From Echinarachnius parma (taxonomy: Eukaryota; Echinodermata; Echinoidea; Clypeasteroida; Echinarachniidae), in assembly GCA_037951105.1 (NCBI GenBank), contig JBAMJV010003799.1, forward strand, positions 62,001-126,000: a stretch of 64,000 nt of DNA, given 5' to 3'. Both the position numbers and the translations under genes were made by a program. Below are positions 57,510 through 64,000 of this stretch, in pieces; the stretch's first letter is position 1, and every line of letters starts with the position of its first letter. Below the pieces are notes generated by a model. It searched no databases. It was given only the letters and a program-made list of their open reading frames with translations, and had not been told where the DNA came from.

Positions 57510-57841
57510 AGGGACTATATGTAGTTGTGTGAGGGGGCACTTTTCAGAGAGTTCACAAGAAAAACCACCTCTCTAGTTTATAATGTATACTGTATTTTCT
57601 TGTATTATACGCTAGAGAGAGATTTGTGAGCGTTTCCACGATTTGAACAATTCCAGCAGGTTCGGAAGAAATGGTGCTGCCCTCTGCCCTTTGATGAGTG
57701 GTCAGTGCTCTGCTCTTTGCACCAATTGACCCAGGTTTAGAAAGCTAGGTTCTGTCTCTCGGATGGTGATGATAAATGGTGTTCCCAGATATGAATAATC
57801 ATAATTCATTGAACGCGTCTGTAAAAACCAAATAAGCAACC

Positions 57842-57892
57842 AACCCACCAATCAATTGGACAATCAAATGGACAATCAATTGGACAATCACA
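57842..57892. repeat. 15-bp tandem (CAATCAATTGGACAA)
   Basis: About three units of 'caatcaattggacaa' and 'tcaaatggacaa'. Confidence 0.85.
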
Positions 57893-58739
57893 GTAACTTC
57901 AAATAGGAGGCTACGTGATGTACTCTGTGGGAATGGTACCACCTGTACCTAGGTATAGACAACTTGACATCGATTTGGGTGATTACTTTGTAAATGTTTG
58001 CATTGTTGGAACTTTTCGAATTATTACAAAAAATATGCATTTCAAAGGTCAAATAGATTTGGTTCTTTACAAAGCAAGTCTGTTCTCTCATTATATGATA
58101 ACCTTTCAAGAATTGTCTGATGTTAAACTTTGTCAAGTTTATATTTTTGGTGAAAGTTGTTTTTGATCCTTCAATTCCAAATGTATTGAGTAATATTTAT
58201 ATGTAGGCCTTTATCAATCAAGCTTATTGCAATATGTTGGGAGAAAGTGTACGGTTTTATCAAAATAGATTTTTAAGAAAAGGGCAAAGCATTCTCTCTG
58301 CTCCTTGTGCCGAGTTATCTCTCATACTGAGAATCTAATTGCTGGGAGTTAGTGATGGAAAATGGTTCGGGAAATATGTCAAAAAAGATAGAAAATGGCC
58401 CCATCCAACGAACATCCCAAACAATAGAGACAACTCAGACAAAGTACTGTGATGGACCAACTAAACACAAAGGGAATTGAATACGAATAATGGGTGTCCT
58501 CTTTTCCACAGAATGATTGAAAAGCGCTGGGATGACTCGGAACTTTTAAATCCAGATTAATGAACCCAAATAGGCATTTTATTGCGGGAAAAGGAATCGG
58601 TTTGGCGTATCATTTCTCATTGTTACGATTTGAATTGAATGCCCCGTGGCCCACCAGGAGCGTTGGTTAAATGGTGGAGAAATGGGGTCCAAATATTTTG
58701 ATGAGTTTTGGTTGTATGGGGAAGGAATAAATGCTTGGA

Positions 58740-58985
58740 AATAAGGTCTAAGGATATAAAGATCTAAAGAAATAAATGTCTAAAGAAATAAACACCATTA
58801 TAAAAAGGAATAAAGAAATAACAATCTAAACAGAGTGAAGAAATAATGATCTAAAAAAGAGTAAAGAAATAAACATCAACATAAATAAAGATCTAAAGAA
58901 ATAAACACTAAAGGAGTACAGAAATAAAACAATCTCAAAGGAGTAATAAAGATCGACAGACGTATAAAGAAATAAAGATCTCACT
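58740..58985. repeat. AT-rich tandem 'aaagaaataaacatctaaag'
   Basis: Ten or so irregular units mixing 'aaagaaataaa', 'gatctaaagaaataaa' and 'aaaggagtaaagaaata'. Confidence 0.85.
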
Positions 58986-59499
58986 TTAAATGCATAATTT
59001 TGTATAAGTTTGGGTCTTATATCACAAGGCTATATCTCCCATTGTTATTTACCATAAGATTGACTTATAATTAACTATATGATAGTGAAAAAAACCCTTA
59101 AACAGTGACTTTTCAATCCTAAGAAAACATGTTTATCTACTTTTCCTACATTTTGTCCCTAACCGCTTCCTCTAAAGTCATGACATAGTCAAGTATTCAG
59201 TTAATTGACCCGTTCTGGACTAGATAATTAGCAAATCAAAAGTAACTAGGGCACATGTATATTTTGCTCAACCTAAGCCAACTGCAAGAAGCATGCAATG
59301 TACGTGCAATTAGCAAGTTTTGTCTGTTTACGAAGTCAAAGTATTCTAAATATTTCCTGAAGCCTGAGGGGTCGTCAGCTCTTAAAAAGACCCTCGGATT
59401 GTGTCAGTGATTTTTGCACAACAAAAAAAAGCATTCAAATTTGTTGGGTACGTTGCTTCCAGCCAAGATTAGAGGAGGGACTGATCGATCTACTTCAAA

Positions 59500-60645
59500 A
59501 AAGCGGACAAAGAAGTTGATCCGCATTGTCAAGTTATTAGCGACAGATGTCAAGAGCTTTGATATCTCTTCACCTCCCACTTTTCTGAAACCACAAAACT
59601 ATGTTATTAGGTCTTTTGTACGGAAGATCTGATGTTTCCTGTCATATGTTTTAATTATGAATCTTAAAGTTTGGGCGAAAATGCTCCTTTAGCAGTTACG
59701 GAAAAGAACATTCACGTTGCCAAGTCATTTTCAAAAGGTGTCGGATTGTTTACCACCCACTTTTCCTAAAACCATGTAACGTTGGATCTTTTGAAAGAAA
59801 GATCTGATGTTTCCTGTCATATGCTTTAGTTATGAATCTAGAAGTCATGGCAAAAATGCTCCAAGGAAAAAGAACATAAGAATATCTACTTTGCCAAGTC
59901 ATTTTCAAAAGGTGTCAGAGATTTTATTCGCGACCTCCCACTTTTCTGAAACCACAAAACTATGGTATTAGGGTCTTTTGTATGGAAGATCTGATGTTTC
60001 CTAGCTGTCTATGATGTACATGTATGAATCTTGAAATCATGGCAGAAATGCTCCTTTAGCAGTTAGGAAAAAGAACATTCACTTTGCCAAGTCATTTTCT
60101 AAAGGTGTCAGACAGTCGATTCCTCAACACCCACTTTTCTGAAACCACAAAACTATATGGTAATAGGTCTTTTGTATGGAAGATCTGATGTTTCCTGTCA
60201 GTACGCTTTATGAATCTAGAAATCATGGCAAAAATGCTCCATTGGTAAGAAAAAGAACATGTTTATAAGAAGTCATTTTCAAAAGGTGTCAGACAGTCGA
60301 TTCCTCAACACCTACTTTTCTGAAACCACAAAACTATGGTAATAATGTAGGTCTTTTGTATGGAAGATCTGATGTTTCCTGTCAAATGCTTTATGAATCT
60401 AGAAATCATGGCAAAAATGCTCCATTGGTAAGAAGTCATTTTCAAAAGGTGTCAGACAGTTGATTTTTCAACACCCACTTTTCTGAAACCACAAAACTAT
60501 GGTATGGATCTTTTGAAAGGAAGATCCAATGTTTCCTGTCATATATGCTTTGTAAATCTTGAAATCTTGGCATAAATGCTTCTTTGGCAGTTAAAAGAAC
60601 GTGTTTAGAAGAATATCCACATTGCCGAGTCATTTTCATGTGTGG
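59500..60645. repeat. Satellite-like array, ~160-190-bp units
   Basis: Six to seven copies of an ordered unit: 'aagtcattttcaaaaggtgt' (59732, 59913, 60091 variant, 60274, 60435), 'cccacttttctgaaaccac', 'aaaactatggtaataggtc', 'ttttgtatggaagatctgat', 'gtttcctgtcatatgcttta', 'atgaatctagaaatcatggc', 'aaaaatgctcc', 'aaaaagaacat'. Copies are clearly related but diverged, with indels in the spacer. The 72-codon frame at 59414-59632 is part of it. Confidence 0.9.
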
Positions 60646-61084
60646 TCAATGGTCAGGCGCTGTCATCTGAGTTACGTCAATATAAATGTTTTGAACTAAG
60701 TCTACGGATATTTATCCTCAGAGAGATAGGAATACTCGCTAAAGTAGAGAGGGAAGATCGAGTGATGCATATTGTTTGTAATCAATGAACTTGTATTCAT
60801 ACATTTATTCTTCTCAGTTTGCAGCATTTGAATATGTATTCAGTTGCCATGCACGTTTATTACACACGAATGGCTTGATGCCTATACATTTAAGCTTACC
60901 ACTTGACCATGGCTCAAGCTAATCCCGCCCCCCTCCCCAGGCTCCACTGGGTCATGTGTGATATTAAATGCTGACCTGGAAAGTACAAATGTCTTAGAGC
61001 AAGGCTAAGGAATCCAGCCAAACAACAGAAAGTCAGGAGGGGCTTGTTTTGTGAGCAAACAAGGGGGGAGGAGGAGGGCTGAAT

Positions 61085-61440
61085 TCTCGCCTTGGTCACC
61101 CCATCAGGGCAACCTACCATATGGTCTACCTACATTTGGTCTACACCCATATCATGTAGCAGCAAAGTAAGACATGCAGAGGCTTGGGATTAGGATTAGG
61201 ATTAGGGATTAGGGTTAGGGGTTGGGCTTGGGCTTGGGCTTGTGGTTAAGTTTAGGGTTAGGATTCAAGTTTGGAGTTTAAGGCATCATGTAGTAGACCA
61301 AATGAGACTCTTGCCTTTGCCTTGGTAACCCCATCAAAGCAAATTAGCAGTTGATCTACATCCATTTGTTCTACCCCATATCATCTAACAGTAACGCGAT
61401 AATTCATATGATTAGGATTAGGAGTAGGCTAAGGGGTTTG

Positions 61441-61491
<51 letters not shown>

Positions 61492-61500
61492 TGATTGATT
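61085..61500. repeat. Duplicated segment with telomere-like and (GATT)n repeats
   Basis: 'gccttggtcaccccatcagg' ... 'ggtctacacccatatcatgt' (61089-61157) recurs as 'gccttggtaaccccatcaaa' ... 'gttctaccccatatcatcta' (61318-61387). Each copy is followed by 'ggattaggattagg'. 61190-61265 holds degenerate TTAGGG/TTGGGC repeats. 61437-61500 is (GATT)n. Confidence 0.8.
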
Positions 61501-62068
61501 AAAATCAGAGTAGGCGATGAGATGTAGATTGAATGGGTGTAGTACACCTAACAATCATAAACCCCCTTCAGAAAAGAAAATATGACCACCAAAATAAAAA
61601 AGGAGAGAGAAAATGAGCTTAAAACCTCCAAAACTTTAAAGAAAATCAGTAAAATGTGAAAGCAGAAACCAGAAATATAGTCTCGGTAACCCCCTTTAAT
61701 AAAAAGCCCTCGAGACAAAATATGAGTATGAAAATAAAGTGAGAAAGAGTGTTGTTTGTATTTGTGGACTTGCATAGCTCCTGAGAAAAGTTGTTCTATT
61801 TCCATTATATGTAGAGTGACCATTTGGCACCCCTTTTTATAGATCTACATGTATGCTCTTTCATCAGGTGGCATGTTTTTGAAATTATATGAATGCCAAT
61901 ACTTAGAGTGGGTCAATGCCAGCTAAAATATCACTTTCTCAGTCAAAAGGATATCTGTGTGTATCCACTTATTAATATCATCAATTGGCAAATTCTTTTT
62001 TTTTTTGGGGGGGGGTCTCTTTTAGGGGCTTTCAGAATGTGTAGTTTGTTATGTATAGATGAATCCTT

Positions 62069-62236
62069 GGCCCTGTTGCAGAAAGAGACAATCGATTGAA
62101 AGTTACAATTAATTACAATTTTTAAGTCAGAAACTGAGCCTTTTCAACCAATCAGATTTGTGTATTTAGTCACATGATCTGATTTACAATTAATTGCAAC
62201 TTCACAATTGATTGTATCTCTTTCTGCAATGGGACC
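62069..62236. mobile_element. MITE, GGGCCCTGTT-CAGAAAG family, copy D
   Basis: Tips GGCCCTGTTGCAGAAAGAG and, reversed, GGTCCCATTGCAGAAAGAG. CTT stands on both sides (62066-62068, 62237-62239). The inner 'caatcgattgaaagttacaa' is mirrored by 'ttgcaacttcacaattgatt'. Middle 'aaccaatcagattt' as in other copies. Confidence 0.85.
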
Positions 62237-62824
62237 CTTCAGTTAGTGCAATGCTAGCACTGATTGTTGTTACTTTTTGGTTGTAAACCCAATGTTTGAT
62301 TACTAATGATTATCTGACTTTTTATAATTTATGAGGTCTTCGACTTATTTCTTTAGAAGCTTGTCCAATTTTCATATTGTTTCTAGATTAATTTTGACAT
62401 TTTTATAGCGGGCAAAATTCCATCTCATCTATCTCATTGTTGACACAATTGTATCATAACCATTTGTTTGATTAATCAAATTGTCCTAGACAGAGTGGCA
62501 TTTAATGAAATTATTATAAGCTTGTCTCTGAAATATATTAGGTCAAAGTTCATATTTTCTTAAATATATTGTAGTTTCTTGTAAGTACCAGGCAAGCTAT
62601 TTACAAATTCAGTTTACTTTCTCCAAGTTTGTGCAGACTCCAAAAGACCACAACTAGCTCACTCTAGCACCTTACCTCTCCTTTTGTTGTCTATTAACCA
62701 ACCCACAAGTCAACTAGCCTAAGCCTAAGAGCACACAAAGGTATGGGCAGGCCTGTCAACAATGAGAAAAATTTGTAAAGTAGAAAGAAAAAAAAACTTA
62801 TGTATTGAGAAAGAGAAAAGAGGG

Positions 62825-62918
62825 AAGGTAAACACTTGGCTTTCCATAGTCACAAAGAGAGAGTAAACACTCGGCTTTCCATAGTCACAAAGAGAGAGTA
62901 AACACTCGGCTTTCCATT
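62825..62918. repeat. 35-bp tandem repeat, ~2.7 copies
   Basis: 'agtaaacactcggctttcca' + 'tagtcacaaagagag'. The two last copies are identical; the first has one change. Confidence 0.95.
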
Positions 62919-63119
62919 CCATAAAAGATAGCTGTTGCTAATTAGCTTGGAGGAGCCTTCGGAGTGTTTGTTAACTTTGTTTCTTCCCTTTCATCGCTGG
63001 TTTTGACATATCCTCGACGAAAATGGGGGAAAATGTCTTTGATGGTTGTCGAAATATGTGTGTTTCGTGCCTTTGGGACACTTGCTAAGTAGGGGGAAGA
63101 GTACTCTTTAATATGCTAA

Positions 63120-63720
63120 GCCCATCGCACAGAACAGTGTATCTATAGCCAGCTGAGGCTAAGCTATTTGTTCCCAAACATTTTCCAGTTTTCTTTTAAT
63201 TTTGTCTCTTTCTTGTACATTTTACCCCTATTTTTATGCAAACTTTCTTCTCTGTTTACTTTCGTGCTGACCACACTGCACAGAACAGTGTTTCTGTAGT
63301 CAGCTAGCTGATGCTAAGTTTTTTGTCCCCCAAATGCCGTTTAATTCTTAGATTTCTTGTTTTTTGTAGCCTTTGTTTCTTCTTTTTCCCAAATAATGGA
63401 AAGTAAATGTGATCAAAGAGTTGTTCATATTACAGTAAAATAGTGCTATTATCCAATTAAATTCTTAATGTAAAAAGATCTTTTTAAATGTTTTCTTCCG
63501 AAATGATGCAAAGTCATTGTAATGAAAGAGTGATTTGTGAGTGAAAGGGTAATTATCAAATTAAATTCTTAATGTAAAATGATCCTTGTTGATTTTCTTC
63601 TTCCCCTACTAATACACAATCATTGTAATCAAAGAGCTATTTGTCAATGAAAGAGTAAGTTTTATTGAAATAAATTCTTAGTGTAAAATGATCCGGTCAT
63701 ATTTTCCCAATCAATATAGG
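63120..63720. repeat. Two decayed tandem arrays before exon 5
   Basis: 'gcacagaacagtgtatctat' + 'agccagctgaggctaag' (63127) recurs as 'gcacagaacagtgtttctgt' + 'agtcagctagctgatgctaag' (63279). Then three ~115-bp units of 'gtcattgtaatcaaagag' ... 'aattaaattcttaatgtaaa' + 'atgatcc' at about 63400, 63515 and 63625. Confidence 0.8.
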
Positions 63721-63901
63721 ATTATGAAATGTGCACTCAGGGTCAGTTCTTAGTGCATTCCTCAATTCAATTAATTTTGAATATTTTCTTTTCACTTGCT
63801 TTTTACTTTTTTTTTCATGAGTAGGCTACAACAATTTATACATTTATGTAATCTATTATTATTTATTATCATATATATTTTTTTGGTTTGACTCATTGCA
63901 G

Positions 63902-64000
63902 TTACCTGGAGTTTGTTGTTGAGGATGGCTTGGCAGCGCAGATGCACAACCCCGAAGTGAAACTGACGTCGAGAGAACGAGAACTCCTCAATGCACTACG
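63902..64000 (+). CDS. GPC3/5: Glypican exon 5 (cut by window end)
   Basis: The acceptor tcattgcag|t restores frame: the split codon gives Thr425, then residues 426-457, YLEFVVEDGLAAQMHNPEVK and LTSRERELLNAL. This matches the helix after the CW motif in GPC3, where a similar stretch ends in the start of the last core helix. The exon is open to the window edge. The serine-glycine heparan-sulfate attachment sites and the GPI signal should be encoded to the right and cannot be assessed here. Confidence 0.88.

Larger units (their letters stand above)
54537..63901 (+). other. Glypican intron 4 (9.4 kb)
   Basis: The donor is gtaagt at 54537 and the acceptor tcattgcag, ending at 63901. No host exon was found inside. 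Besides the listed repeats, nothing was identified in 55340-55950, 56000-56340, 56592-57428, 57900-58735, 58986-59380 and 62240-62820. Confidence 0.85.

Noticed and set aside
59500-60645. Regularly spaced repeats considered as a CRISPR-like array
   Set aside because: Units are long, diverged and contiguous, the DNA is an animal intron, and there are no unique spacers or cas genes.

Overview
The window looks like AT-rich, intron-rich animal DNA from a marine invertebrate deuterostome, most likely an echinoderm such as a sea urchin. That placement is an inference. It rests on very large introns full of short inverted-repeat elements, long poly-G/poly-C tracts, a foldback element whose arms are made of short tandem repeats (a design known from sea-urchin TU elements), and a glypican of the GPC3/GPC5 class. 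No bacterial-type operon, CRISPR array or RNA gene is visible.

Two plus-strand genes are supported. (1) The 3' end of an unidentified gene occupies bases 346-1176. One exon carries an amphipathic helix resembling a PKA-RII anchoring helix, followed by a very acidic C-terminal exon. A 79-base degenerate copy of the helix-coding part lies just upstream (234-312). (2) A glypican gene begins at 11843 and runs off the right edge. Five exons were reconstructed by hand: 11843-12005, 31513-31671, 53307-54004, 54283-54536 and 63902-64000+. All junctions are GT/AG and phases match (1, 1, 0, 2). The joined product has a signal peptide, all 14 cysteines of the glypican core in family order, and a conserved N-glycosylation site. 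The C-terminal glycosaminoglycan and GPI-anchor region lies beyond the window.

Layout: 1-1176, 3' end of gene 1 with a Harbinger-like MITE in its intron. 1177-11400, intergenic, holding a CAT microsatellite, a hairpin minisatellite with covarying arms, AT-rich repeats, a foldback element and poly-G elements. 11400-11842, probable glypican promoter and 5' UTR. 12006-31512, intron 1 (19.5 kb), with a 4.5-kb TIR-bounded non-coding block, several decayed tandem arrays, a 255-bp GGAT microsatellite and a 1.9-kb TIR element with eight copies of a 15-bp motif. 31672-53306, intron 2 (21.6 kb), with MITEs, an 18-bp minisatellite and a 1.5-kb foldback element. 54005-54282, short intron 3. 54537-63901, intron 4 (9.4 kb), with a ~180-bp satellite-like array and telomere-like repeats.

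The most noteworthy non-coding signals are: the 26480-28393 element with clustered GTGACGTACGGGACA boxes; a dispersed family of ~80-90-bp TTAA-flanked CCC...GGG elements (at least ten copies); the hairpin minisatellite at 1849-2122; the near-perfect GC-rich palindrome at 9909-10072; and the two foldback elements at 6619-7066 and 38998-40501. All identifications were made by reading alone. No database search was run.
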